A DNA stretch of 13,967 nt from Acidobacteriota bacterium (GTDB lineage Bacteria; Acidobacteriota; Aminicenantia; Aminicenantales; Aminicenantaceae), in NCBI GenBank assembly GCA_030609975.1, contig JAUWSR010000060.1:1-13967 (forward strand), in the 5' to 3' direction. The notes below the pieces were generated by a model. That model did not search any database. It was not told where the DNA came from and saw nothing but the letters and a program-made list of their open reading frames with translations. The position numbers and the translations under genes were made by a program. This document shows, one piece after another, positions 1-6,872 of the stretch (the stretch's first letter is position 1; each line of letters opens with the position of its first letter).

Positions 1-33
1 AATCAGCTGCTCTACCAACTGAGCTACGCTGGC
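1..33 (-). tRNA. tRNA-Thr, 5' part (partial at window edge)
   Basis: Read on the - strand, the first 33 bases are the 5' part of a tRNA: 7-nt acceptor strand GCCAGCG, T8-A9, D-stem GCTC/GAGC around an AGTTGGTA D-loop, then anticodon-stem 5' strand GCTGA and the TT that precedes the anticodon. The window ends just before the anticodon, so identity is not proven. The GCTGATT stem with this D-arm is typical of bacterial tRNA-Thr(TGT), which is the inference. The gene is transcribed leftward, divergently from the purine operon. Confidence 0.85.
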
Positions 34-280
34 ATAATCTCCCGCAACAAGTGCTTAAAAATGTCTTTTTTGAATGTACTTTGTTTTAGGGAGAAAAAAA
101 ATGAGAAGAGAAAGGGCTACCTTTACACTCCTCGCCAAGCAGTGAGCAAATATACTACTACTACGCGGGATATGCTACAAAAAATCAAACTTAATGTCAA
201 GAACCTTTCCAAATTAATTCATAATTATTCATTAATACTGTCGATATTTATATAACTTCAATGTTAGTGGCATTTCGTTA

Positions 281-492
281 TGACTCTTGAACGATCAGCT
301 TGAATACTTCGATTACGATGTCTTTCACATTTATTATCGACATTATTAATCCTTATTAATAACCTGACCTATCCCAATATCGATATTGATACAAACATAA
401 TATTATCAATATTTTGTGTTGACTCTAGGAGAAAGCATTCTGATTACTTCGGTTACAATGTCATTTCTATTTGTAATCGACATTTTTTACCC
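281..492. repeat. Degenerate direct repeat, two copies about 140 bp apart
   Basis: Copy 1 (281-352) and copy 2 (420-492) both begin TGACTCT. After one single-base indel they align at an offset of 140. Over 301-350 against 441-490 I count 38 of 50 identities by eye. Both copies keep a dyad ATGTC-N16-GACAT (318-322/339-343 and 458-462/479-483). In copy 2 the arms extend to a perfect AATGTC/GACATT, and in copy 1 the same extra pair is a G-T wobble. Copy 2 also has GGTTACAA/TTGTAATC (451-458/471-478). The function is unknown. Confidence 0.55.
376..412. repeat. Nested palindrome and inverted repeat
   Basis: AATATCGATATT at 376-387 is a perfect 12-bp palindrome. ATATTGATA (383-391) is matched by its exact reverse complement TATCAATAT (404-412) across a 12-base loop. 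The two structures overlap and lie between the two copies of the direct repeat. Being all A/T-rich, they may be chance, a protein-binding dyad, or a remnant of a mobile sequence. Confidence 0.4.
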
Positions 493-517
493 TTCGGGCG
501 AGCTCTCCATAATACCC

Positions 518-535
518 GGGGGGGTGGGAGGGAGG
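518..535 (+). other. G-run tract, potential G-quadruplex
   Basis: Seven Gs (518-524) are followed by T, GGG, A, GGG, A, GG. The tract satisfies four G3 runs with one-base loops, the classical pattern for a stable parallel G-quadruplex. It stands out in an otherwise AT-rich region about 145 bp upstream of the predicted purB -35 box. Whether it folds or matters is unknown. Confidence 0.4.
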
Positions 536-638
536 TCGCCTTGAGTCTACGGCAATCTCAACTCGTGAATAATCCAGGATAATTAACTTTTATTGGATTA
601 AAAGACAAGCAGGTTTCCTGGATCCTTTGCTTAAGATG

Positions 639-652
639 AAAGGAATTCCTTT
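639..652. promoter_or_regulatory. 14-bp perfect palindrome upstream of the purB promoter
   Basis: AAAGGAATTCCTTT is a perfect palindrome whose right edge is 26 bp upstream of the predicted purB -35 box, a reasonable position for an operator or activator site. It does not resemble the E. coli PurR operator or the Bacillus PurBox. The assignment as a regulatory site is inference only. Confidence 0.25.
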
Positions 653-678
653 GTGATTGTTAAAGATTTTCGATTTCG

Positions 679-707
679 TTGACAGGGATGAATGGGGGTG
701 ATATATT
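679..707 (+). promoter_or_regulatory. Sigma70-type promoter of the purine operon
   Basis: A perfect -35 box TTGACA (679-684) is followed after exactly 17 bp by TATATT (702-707), 5 of 6 to the -10 consensus. Transcription would start near 714, giving a leader of about 27 nt to the purB ATG, with AAAGGA (728-733) as the ribosome binding site. This leader is too short to hold a riboswitch, so any control by purines would have to be at the DNA level. Confidence 0.7.
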
Positions 708-740
708 TCGAAATCTACTCTATATATAAAGGAATGCTGT

Positions 741-2042
741 ATGATCAAGAGGTATACCCGTCCTGAAATGGGCGCCATTTGGGAGGATCAAAATCGCTAC
801 CAGAAGTGGCTCGATGTAGAGCTGGCGGTATGCCAAGCCTGGCACGAAGTGGGCGAGATCCCCGCCGATGCCTTAAAACGTATTCAAGAGAAGGCATCCT
901 TCTCGATCGACCGTATCGATGAGATTGAAAAAGTCGTCAAGCACGACGTCATCGCATTTTTGACGTCAGTCGCCGAATTTGTCGGTGATGACTCCCGCTT
1001 TGTTCACCTGGGGCTCACCTCCTACGATGTAGTGGACACGGCTCTCTCGCTGATGATCAAGGAAGCCCTGGAAAAAGTACAGAAAGATGTTTTGGATTTT
1101 AAAGACGTGCTCAAAGAACAAGCCCTGAAGTACAAAGACACGGTGATGGTAGGCCGTACTCACGGTGTGCACGCTGAGCCTATCACGTTCGGAGTTAAGA
1201 TCCTGGTCTGGTATGCCGAGATCAAGCGGCATCTCGAGAGGATCGAACACGCCCTTGAAAATATCTCGTACGGACGGATCCAGGGTGCAGTGGGGACGTA
1301 CATCCACCTCGATCCCCAAGTCGAGGTATTAGCCTTGAAAAAACTGGGATTGAAGCCGGCTCCGGTATCCAAGAAGATCCTGCAGAGGGACCGGCATGCA
1401 GAAGTGATATCCGTTCTGGCTCTGGTCTGTGCCACATTGGACAAGATCGCTCAAGAGATCCGGCATCTTCAGAAGACCGAAGCCTTAGAGGTGGAGGAGT
1501 CCTTCACCAAAGGGCAAAAAGGCTCTTCAGCCATGCCCCATAAAAAAAATCCGGTGCGCTGCGAACGCATCTCAGGTTTGGCCCGCATTCCGCGGGGCAA
1601 TCTGCAGGTAGCTCTCGAAAACATCCCGCTCTGGCATGAACGGGATATTTCCCACTCCTCAGCGGAAAGGGTGATCTTCCCGGACAGTTTCATCGTGACC
1701 GATTTTATCCTGTCTGAAACAGCCAGTATTCTTCAAAACTGGCGCGTGCATCCGGACCACATGCTGGAGAATATCAACATCACCCGGGGATTGGTATTTT
1801 CCCAACGGGTGATGTTGGCCCTCACAAAAAAGGAACTTTCCCGAGAAGACGCATACCATCTGGTCCAGAGAAACAGCATGAAAGCCTGGGAAGAAAGACG
1901 GGATTTCAGAGAATTCCTAGAAGCGGACTCCGACATCACCCGTCATATGAGCCCAGAAGAGATTGCTGATTGTTTTAAGCTGGATCCCTATGTGGATAAG
2001 ATCGATTATATCTTTAAAAAGGTGTTCGCCGATGAAAATTAG
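741..2042 (+). CDS. purB: Adenylosuccinate lyase
   Basis: Cytoplasmic enzyme that removes fumarate from SAICAR (to AICAR) and from adenylosuccinate (to AMP), so it acts twice in purine synthesis. The 433-residue protein has the fumarase/aspartase superfamily marks: H68 in KHDV, TSYDVVDT at 93-100, GRTHGVHAEP (138-147) carrying the catalytic His141, and the signature loop SSAMPHKKNP (262-271) with the catalytic serine. Length matches the roughly 430-residue Bacillus-type enzyme. The ATG at 741 follows AAAGGA at a normal distance and lies just behind a strong promoter. It is the first gene of the operon, and its last 11 nt overlap purS, suggesting translational coupling. Confidence 0.97.
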   Translation: MIKRYTRPEMGAIWEDQNRYQKWLDVELAVCQAWHEVGEIPADALKRIQEKASFSIDRIDEIEKVVKHDVIAFLTSVAEFVGDDSRFVHLGLTSYDVVDTALSLMIKEALEKVQKDVLDFKDVLKEQALKYKDTVMVGRTHGVHAEPITFGVKILVWYAEIKRHLERIEHALENISYGRIQGAVGTYIHLDPQVEVLALKKLGLKPAPVSKKILQRDRHAEVISVLALVCATLDKIAQEIRHLQKTEALEVEESFTKGQKGSSAMPHKKNPVRCERISGLARIPRGNLQVALENIPLWHERDISHSSAERVIFPDSFIVTDFILSETASILQNWRVHPDHMLENINITRGLVFSQRVMLALTKKELSREDAYHLVQRNSMKAWEERRDFREFLEADSDITRHMSPEEIADCFKLDPYVDKIDYIFKKVFADEN

Positions 2043-2277
2043 AGTCCTGGTCTCGTACAAAGATAGTGTCCTGGATCCTCAAGGACAAACCGTGAAGAAC
2101 GCACTGCATACACTCAACTATGATTGCGTGAAGGATGTCAGGCAAGGAAAGGTATTCGAACTGGAGCTGGAGGAAGTTTCTCCGGAAAAGGTGGAGGAGG
2201 TCATTCCAGAGATCGCGCACACGGTACTGGCCAATCCCATCATCGAAAAATTTGAATGGCAGGTAATAGAAGAATGA
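2032..2277 (+). CDS. purS: Phosphoribosylformylglycinamidine synthase subunit PurS
   Basis: Small subunit of the three-part FGAM synthase (PurS-PurQ-PurL), which converts FGAR, glutamine and ATP to FGAM. PurS dimers bridge the glutaminase and the synthetase. The 81-residue protein starts MKIRVLVSYKDSVLDPQG and has the family's DPQGQTV segment (16-22), with A24 and L25 of the following ALxxL, and LANPIIEKFEW (66-76) near the C-terminus. An upstream in-frame ATG at 1963 exists, but it lies well inside purB. The ATG at 2032 gives the standard N-terminus and is preceded by AAGGTG (2019-2024). It overlaps purB by 11 nt, and its stop overlaps the purQ start as ATGA. Confidence 0.95.
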   Translation: MKIRVLVSYKDSVLDPQGQTVKNALHTLNYDCVKDVRQGKVFELELEEVSPEKVEEVIPEIAHTVLANPIIEKFEWQVIEE

Positions 2278-2969
2278 AATTCGGTGTGGTGGTTTTTCCT
2301 GGATCGAACTGCGATAACGATACGCTGCACGCCGTCCGGGATGTATTCGAGCAGGAGGCGGAATTCCTTTGGCACAAAGACCATGACCTCAAGGGATCGG
2401 ACTGCATCATCCTCCCCGGGGGTTTCTCGTATGGAGATTATCTGCGTTCCGGTGCCATCGCGCGTTTTTCCCCTCTCATGCAGGAGGTGAAGGAGTTTGC
2501 CTTGAAAGGCGGGATTGTACTGGGCATCTGCAACGGCTTTCAAGTGCTGCTGGAGCTGGGACTGCTTCCCGGCGCCATGATGCGTAACAAAAACCTGAAG
2601 TTTTTGTGTCAACATGTCTATCTCCGTATTGAGAATAAAGACACACCCTTCACACAAGCGGGTCATGAAGGTCAGGTCCTGCGGATCCCCATCGCACATT
2701 TTGACGGCAACTATTATACAGACCGGAAGGGCCTGAAAGAGCTGGAACGGAACCAACAGATCGTCCTGCGCTATACCAATGAGGAAGGATATCTTACCGA
2801 GGAGGCTAATGTGAACGGCTCATTGGACCACTGTGCCGGTCTCATGAATAAGGCGGGGAATGTCCTGGGGATGATGCCGCATCCGGAGCGGGCTTCCGAA
2901 GCTATCCTAGGCAGCCGTGACGGCCGCCTCATTTTCCAATCGATCATCAACTACATCCATCACACCTAG
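2274..2969 (+). CDS. purQ: Phosphoribosylformylglycinamidine synthase glutaminase subunit PurQ
   Basis: Class I glutamine amidotransferase that releases ammonia from glutamine and passes it to PurL in the FGAM synthase complex. The 231-residue protein begins MKFGVVVFPGSNCD, has the oxyanion region LPGGFSYGDYLR (48-59), the nucleophile Cys86 in GICNGFQ, and the rest of the triad in MPHPE (His203, Glu205). Length is normal for free-standing PurQ. An in-frame ATG at 2256 would add six residues. The ATG at 2274 is preferred because it gives the family N-terminus, overlaps the purS stop in an ATGA and follows AGGT at 2261-2264. Confidence 0.96.
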   Translation: MKFGVVVFPGSNCDNDTLHAVRDVFEQEAEFLWHKDHDLKGSDCIILPGGFSYGDYLRSGAIARFSPLMQEVKEFALKGGIVLGICNGFQVLLELGLLPGAMMRNKNLKFLCQHVYLRIENKDTPFTQAGHEGQVLRIPIAHFDGNYYTDRKGLKELERNQQIVLRYTNEEGYLTEEANVNGSLDHCAGLMNKAGNVLGMMPHPERASEAILGSRDGRLIFQSIINYIHHT

Positions 2970-2971
2970 AT

Positions 2972-2989
2972 ATCGGAGGCTATGTCTTG
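2972..2989 (+). promoter_or_regulatory. Ribosome binding site and TTG start of purL
   Basis: GGAGG at 2975-2979 sits 7 nt before a TTG at 2987. A nearer ATG at 2982 is only 2 nt from the Shine-Dalgarno and runs into TGA after two codons, so it cannot be the start. The TTG codon therefore decides the N-terminus of PurL. A rare start codon may lower PurL output relative to PurS and PurQ, but this is inference. Confidence 0.7.
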
Positions 2990-5209
2990 AGCGAAAAGAC
3001 CATAATAGATGAACAGACCATAAAAGAGCACAATCTGACTCTCGATGAATACGCACTGATCCAAGAGCTGATCGGACGGGAGCCAAACCTGACCGAACTG
3101 GGGATCTTTTCTCTGATGTGGTCGGAGCACTGCAGCTACAAAAGCTCCAAGGTGCACCTGAAAAAACTTCCCGTGACCGGAAAGAACGTGATCCAAGGGC
3201 CGGGTGAGAACGCCGGGATCATCGATATCGGCGAAGGTTTGGTGGCTGTATTCAAGATCGAATCCCACAACCACCCTTCCTTTATCGAACCATATCAAGG
3301 AGCCGCCACAGGAGTGGGCGGTATCCTGAGGGATATCTTCACCATGGGGGCGCGTCCCATCGCAGCCATGAATTCTCTCCGCTTCGGGCCGCTCGACATC
3401 CCAAAAAATCGCTCCATTATGGACGGCGTGGTTTCCGGGATCGCAGGCTACGGCAATTCCTTTGGCGTGCCTATGGTAGGAGGGGATGTCTATTTCAATG
3501 ACTGTTACTCTTTGAATCCCCTGGTCAATGCCTTCTGTTTGGGCCTGGCTGAGAAGGACAAGATCTTCTATGCCCGAGCCGAAGGCTTTGACAATGCCGT
3601 GCTCTATGTCGGCTCCAAGACCGGCCGGGACGGCATCCACGGCGCCACCATGGCTTCGGCTGAGTTCGGTGAAGACCTGGAAGAAAAAAGACCGAATGTC
3701 CAGGTGGGCGATCCTTTCAAGGAAAAGCTTCTACTGGAGGCCTGCCTAGAGGTCATGGACCAAGGATTGGTGGTGGGGATCCAAGACATGGGGGCCGCCG
3801 GCTTGACCTGTTCCACCACAGAAATGGCCGCTAATGCCGGCACTGGCATCGAGATCGATCTGGATCTCGTACCTCAACGCGAAGAGGGCATGACACCCTA
3901 TGAGATCATGCTGTCTGAATCCCAGGAACGGATGCTGATCGTTGCCGAAGAGGACAAAGTCGAACGAGTACAAGAGGTTTTTGCCAAATGGGACCTGGAC
4001 GCCGTCCGTATAGGAAGAGTCACAGAGGGTGGTCGGCTGCATGTCAAGTGGCATGGCGAAACCGTAGTCGAAATTCCGGTGGACTCAGTGGTCAACCTCT
4101 GTCCGGCCTATAACCGAGAATACAGCCCCCCTTCTCCCCCCCAGCCGATAATAGAAAATACGACGATCTCCACGCCTCAGAATTATAAGGAGGTTTTCCT
4201 CAAACTGCTGACCTCCCCCACCATCGCCAATAAGGAGTGGGTCTTCCGTCAATATGACCATATGGTCCAGACCAACACCGCGTTTCTGCCTGGAGCGGAT
4301 GCCTCTCTGCTTCGGATCAAGGATCAGAAAAGAGCGCTGGCCATCACATTGGACGGGAATTCCCTTTACACCTACCTCGAACCACGCAGCGGCGGCAAGA
4401 TAGCCGTGGCAGAAGCCTGCCGCAACCTGGCCTGCGTTGGGGCCACCCCGATAGGTGTGACCAACTGTTTGAATTTCGGAAATCCAGAAAAACCGGAGAT
4501 CATGTGGCAGTTCAAAGAAGTGGTGGAAGGAGTGGCTGAAGCCTGTCAGACATTTGACATCCCGGTGACCGGGGGAAATGTAAGCTTCTACAATGACACC
4601 AAGGGCGTTTCCATTCACCCCACACCCGTGTTGGGAATCGTGGGCATGGTGGATGATATCGACAAAGCCGTTTCCCCGGGGTTTAAGGAAGAAGGACATA
4701 TCATCCTTCTCTTAGGAGAGAATAAAGACGAACTGGGAGCTTCGGAATACCTCAGGTGGGTGCTGCGGGAAGAAAAAGGAAGAACCCCACAGATCGATTT
4801 GGATTATGAAAAACGGGTCCACCAGGTCTGTCTTGATGCCATTGACCAGGAATTATTGTTTTCCGCCCATGATATCTCGGAGGGAGGATTGGCAGTATGT
4901 GCTGTGGAATGTGCATTTTTAAGCCCAACAAATATGGGCTGCAGTCTGGACTTGCGAAGTGACCTGCGGCCGGATGTGCTGCTCTTTGGGGAAACCCAAT
5001 CCCGGATCTTGGTCACTATTTCGGACAAGAATCTGGAAGCCGTTCTGGCTTTAGCAGAGAAACACAAAGTCACTGCTGCTGTTTTAGGTACAACAGGAGG
5101 AGATACGTTCAAAATCAGTGTCAACGATCTTAGCATCTTCGAGGTACCTGTCCTTGAGGCATACAATGCATGGAAACAGGCGATACCGGAATATTTTAAG
5201 GTGAGGTAA
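2987..5209 (+). CDS. purL: Phosphoribosylformylglycinamidine synthase large subunit PurL
   Basis: ATP-dependent synthetase subunit of FGAM synthase that activates FGAR and couples it to ammonia delivered from PurQ. At 740 residues it is the small, Bacillus/Thermotoga-type PurL, which needs separate PurS and PurQ, and both are encoded directly upstream. Visible marks are LGIFSLMWSEHCSYKSSK (38-55, with His48), GPGENAG (71-77), ESHNHPS (92-98), the Gly-rich QGAATGVGGILRD (104-116) and, further on, QDMGAAGLTCSTTEMA. The second AIRS-like half contains TGGNVSFYND and PTPVLGIVG. The start is TTG with a good GGAGG. The gap to purQ is 17 nt and the next gene starts 6 nt after the stop, so they are co-transcribed. 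Confidence 0.96.
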   Translation: MSEKTIIDEQTIKEHNLTLDEYALIQELIGREPNLTELGIFSLMWSEHCSYKSSKVHLKKLPVTGKNVIQGPGENAGIIDIGEGLVAVFKIESHNHPSFIEPYQGAATGVGGILRDIFTMGARPIAAMNSLRFGPLDIPKNRSIMDGVVSGIAGYGNSFGVPMVGGDVYFNDCYSLNPLVNAFCLGLAEKDKIFYARAEGFDNAVLYVGSKTGRDGIHGATMASAEFGEDLEEKRPNVQVGDPFKEKLLLEACLEVMDQGLVVGIQDMGAAGLTCSTTEMAANAGTGIEIDLDLVPQREEGMTPYEIMLSESQERMLIVAEEDKVERVQEVFAKWDLDAVRIGRVTEGGRLHVKWHGETVVEIPVDSVVNLCPAYNREYSPPSPPQPIIENTTISTPQNYKEVFLKLLTSPTIANKEWVFRQYDHMVQTNTAFLPGADASLLRIKDQKRALAITLDGNSLYTYLEPRSGGKIAVAEACRNLACVGATPIGVTNCLNFGNPEKPEIMWQFKEVVEGVAEACQTFDIPVTGGNVSFYNDTKGVSIHPTPVLGIVGMVDDIDKAVSPGFKEEGHIILLLGENKDELGASEYLRWVLREEKGRTPQIDLDYEKRVHQVCLDAIDQELLFSAHDISEGGLAVCAVECAFLSPTNMGCSLDLRSDLRPDVLLFGETQSRILVTISDKNLEAVLALAEKHKVTAAVLGTTGGDTFKISVNDLSIFEVPVLEAYNAWKQAIPEYFKVR

Positions 5210-5215
5210 GGCCCG

Positions 5216-6085
5216 TTGTCTCAACGGCCTCGTTGGATGAATAAAAAAATTGGCATCCTGGCTCTTTGTGTTTTATTCAGCCTGGTTCAGTCCGCCCAAG
5301 GGATTGAATTTGGTTTAAAAATCGCCGGGGGCTTGAGTTTTCTCAATCCAACCGATGTCAATCGCACTCTTCAGGATTGGGTGGAGTGGCAAAAGCGGAG
5401 TATCGACGCCAACGAGAATTGGACCTTTTTAAGCGCCCAGGAACCTCAGATCACACGCGGAGTGGAATTCGAAGGGGAATTGGTGTTTTCTCTCAGTTCC
5501 CGGTTTGCCCTATCACTCGGCACAGGTTTTATCTATTCCGACCTGAAGAGCACGGGCACCGAAGTCCGAGTCCAGAAACCCCTGGGTGAAACCATCCTGG
5601 TACAGCCCCACACCTTGAGTGCCCTCCCCATCATGATGTTCGGGTACGCTCGCTTTCCCTTCAGTCGTATGTTTTCGGTCTATGTGAAGGGAGGGGCCGG
5701 TTTCCTTTGGGCCAAATATGTCGAACGCTACGGGACAAGGCGGGCGGAAAACGAAAAATTCAACTACCTGCGTGACGAAAGCTCTTCAGCTCAGAGTCCA
5801 ACTTACGTAGGGGGGATGGGACTTTTTCTGGAAACTGAACCCGGGATCCGCTTTTTCCTGGAAGGCACATACCGTTGGGCTAAGGTCTCAGATTTTGAAG
5901 GAGAAACCAATAAAGAGATAAGGGGACCTTTATATTACTATGAGAAATATGATTTTGGCTTTTGGCAGGCTAAGATGCGGGTTCATGATCAAGAGCCTTC
6001 CGGCGAAAACATACGTTCTGTAAAAAGAGCTGAAGTCGACTTTAGCGGGCTCTCCATAAAACTCGGGATCATGATCCGATTTTAA
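5216..6085 (+). CDS. Outer-membrane beta-barrel protein of unknown function
   Basis: The predicted 289-residue protein has an N-terminal signal peptide (basic MNKK at 8-11, hydrophobic IGILALCVLFSLV, likely cleavage after SAQG). The rest is rich in alternating Gly/aromatic strands such as GGAGFLWAKY and GIRFFLEGTYRWAK, and it ends IKLGIMIRF with a terminal Phe. A C-terminal aromatic residue is the usual BAM-complex signal, so an 8- to 12-strand outer-membrane barrel is likely. I do not recognise a specific family and give no substrate. The TTG at 5216 has the better Shine-Dalgarno (GAGGTAAGG). The ATG at 5237 would also give a normal signal peptide and may be the true start. Its place inside a purine operon is odd. 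Confidence 0.75.
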   Translation: MSQRPRWMNKKIGILALCVLFSLVQSAQGIEFGLKIAGGLSFLNPTDVNRTLQDWVEWQKRSIDANENWTFLSAQEPQITRGVEFEGELVFSLSSRFALSLGTGFIYSDLKSTGTEVRVQKPLGETILVQPHTLSALPIMMFGYARFPFSRMFSVYVKGGAGFLWAKYVERYGTRRAENEKFNYLRDESSSAQSPTYVGGMGLFLETEPGIRFFLEGTYRWAKVSDFEGETNKEIRGPLYYYEKYDFGFWQAKMRVHDQEPSGENIRSVKRAEVDFSGLSIKLGIMIRF

Positions 6086-6093
6086 GTTGAGGG

Positions 6094-6123
6094 ATTGCTT
6101 CGCTCCCTTCGGGAGCTCGCAAT
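6094..6123. repeat. REP-like imperfect palindrome between the barrel gene and purN
   Basis: The sequence folds as ATTGC (6094-6098), GCTCCC (6102-6107), loop TTC, GGGAGC (6111-6116) and GCAAT (6119-6123), with TTC opposite TC as an internal bulge. The flanking ATTGCTTCG...TCGCAATGACA form is typical of short intergenic repeats dispersed in many bacterial genomes. It lies between genes, 8 nt after the barrel-gene stop and 13 nt before the purN start. It may act as an mRNA-stabilising or attenuating hairpin. It also creates a spurious N-terminal extension of the purN frame. Confidence 0.7.
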
Positions 6124-6136
6124 GACAGGAGGCTCA

Positions 6137-6784
6137 ATGAGTGAAGAGGTTTTTCGGAGCCCTAAAAAGAGAGGGAGATTCGCAGTTTTTCTTTCCGGCC
6201 GAGGCTCGAATTTCATGGCGATCCACAAGGCAGTCCAGGCAGGAGGGATCGATGCCGATATCGGCCTGGTGTTCAGCAACAAGCGTGAGGCCCCCGGCTA
6301 TCTGTATGCGCAGGAACACGGTCTGGAAACCCTGTATCTCTATTACAAGAAATTTGATTCCAGAGAGGCTTATGATGCCAGGCTTGCAGAAGAGATCAAT
6401 AAACGAGATATCGACCTGATCGTCCTGGCCGGCTACATGCGCATCATCACCGCACCTTTTTGCCATGAGTTCAAGAACCGTATCATCAACATACATCCAG
6501 CGCTCCTCCCCGCTTTCCCGGGTCTGCACGTACAGCAGCAGGCCATTGATTGGGGAGTTCGTTTTTCGGGCGCCACCGTCCATTTTGTCACAGCTGAAGT
6601 GGATATGGGCCCTATAATCCTCCAGGCTGCGGTCCCTGTTCACCAAGACGATACCGAAGATACACTGGCCGCCCGCATCCTTAAAGAAGAACACCAGATA
6701 TATCCCGAAGCCGTCAAGCTTTTCTTCGACGGCCGCCTCGAAGTCCGCGACCGCCGTGTCTTCATCCTCCCCGAAGATACATGA
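6137..6784 (+). CDS. purN: Phosphoribosylglycinamide formyltransferase (GART)
   Basis: Transfers the formyl group of 10-formyl-tetrahydrofolate to GAR, giving FGAR, the substrate of the FGAM synthase encoded upstream. The 215-residue protein has the phosphate-binding loop LSGRGSNF (19-26), LAGYMRII (97-104), catalytic Asn118 and His120 in NIHPALLPAFPG, and SGATVHFVTAEVDMGP (144-159) with the catalytic Asp156. The reading frame is open back to 6095, but those codons lie in the REP-like repeat. The ATG at 6137 follows a perfect AGGAGG (6127-6132), though only 4 nt away. An ATG at 6122 is a weaker alternative. Length fits PurN. Confidence 0.95.
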   Translation: MSEEVFRSPKKRGRFAVFLSGRGSNFMAIHKAVQAGGIDADIGLVFSNKREAPGYLYAQEHGLETLYLYYKKFDSREAYDARLAEEINKRDIDLIVLAGYMRIITAPFCHEFKNRIINIHPALLPAFPGLHVQQQAIDWGVRFSGATVHFVTAEVDMGPIILQAAVPVHQDDTEDTLAARILKEEHQIYPEAVKLFFDGRLEVRDRRVFILPEDT

Positions 6785-6852
6785 TACCTCACCATGCTCA
6801 TTGTCTTGCCTTTTTAGAGGGAACCGTGTAAATATATGGGGATTCCTGTAGA

Positions 6853-6872
6853 CCATTGACTAGGTCAAATGG
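6853..6872 (+). promoter_or_regulatory. Hairpin overlapping the tyrS start codon
   Basis: CCATTGAC (6853-6860) and GTCAAATGG (6864-6872) pair over 8 bp with one bulged A and a TAG loop. The stem contains the proposed tyrS ATG at 6869-6871 and part of the only Shine-Dalgarno-like bases (AGG at 6862-6864). If it forms in the mRNA, it would hide the start codon. The role is inferred from position only. Confidence 0.35.

Larger units (their letters stand above)
34..740. other. AT-rich intergenic region with repeats and dyads, no convincing gene
   Basis: These about 700 bases between the leftward tRNA and purB are visibly richer in A and T than the coding DNA. Open frames here (for example 61-255) lack a ribosome binding site and resemble no family I recognise. 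The stretch holds a degenerate direct repeat (281-352 and 420-492), a palindrome plus inverted repeat (376-412), a short TAC microsatellite near 160-172, a G-run tract (518-535), a 7-bp inverted repeat TAATCCA/TGGATTA (570-576, 594-600), a 14-bp palindrome (639-652) and the purB promoter (679-707). No purine riboswitch core and no PurR-like operator was recognised. Confidence 0.6.

Noticed and set aside
61..255. Open frame of 64 codons next to the tRNA
   Set aside because: No ribosome binding site, AT-driven composition, low-complexity basic sequence and no recognisable family.
489..508. CCCTTCGGGCGAGCTC resembles part of the REP-like repeat at 6094-6123
   Set aside because: The shared piece is short (CCCTTCGGG plus GAGCTC in different spacing) and the outer arms are absent.
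1..740. tRNA gene as attachment site of an integrated element
   Set aside because: The AT-rich region lies on the 5' side of the tRNA, whereas integrases normally use the 3' end. No integrase or matching att repeat is seen.
34..740. Purine riboswitch or other leader RNA for purB
   Set aside because: No purine riboswitch core motif was found, and the predicted transcript leader is only about 27 nt.
2118..2756. Long - strand open frame (212 codons) across purS and purQ
   Set aside because: Antisense shadow of clear purine genes; no start signal and no recognisable domain. The same holds for 2966-3640, 4085-4699 and 6134-6856 on the - strand.
6805..6833. Possible promoter TTGCCT-N17-TAAATA before tyrS
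   Set aside because: Only about 4 of 6 and 3 of 6 matches to consensus; not better than chance.
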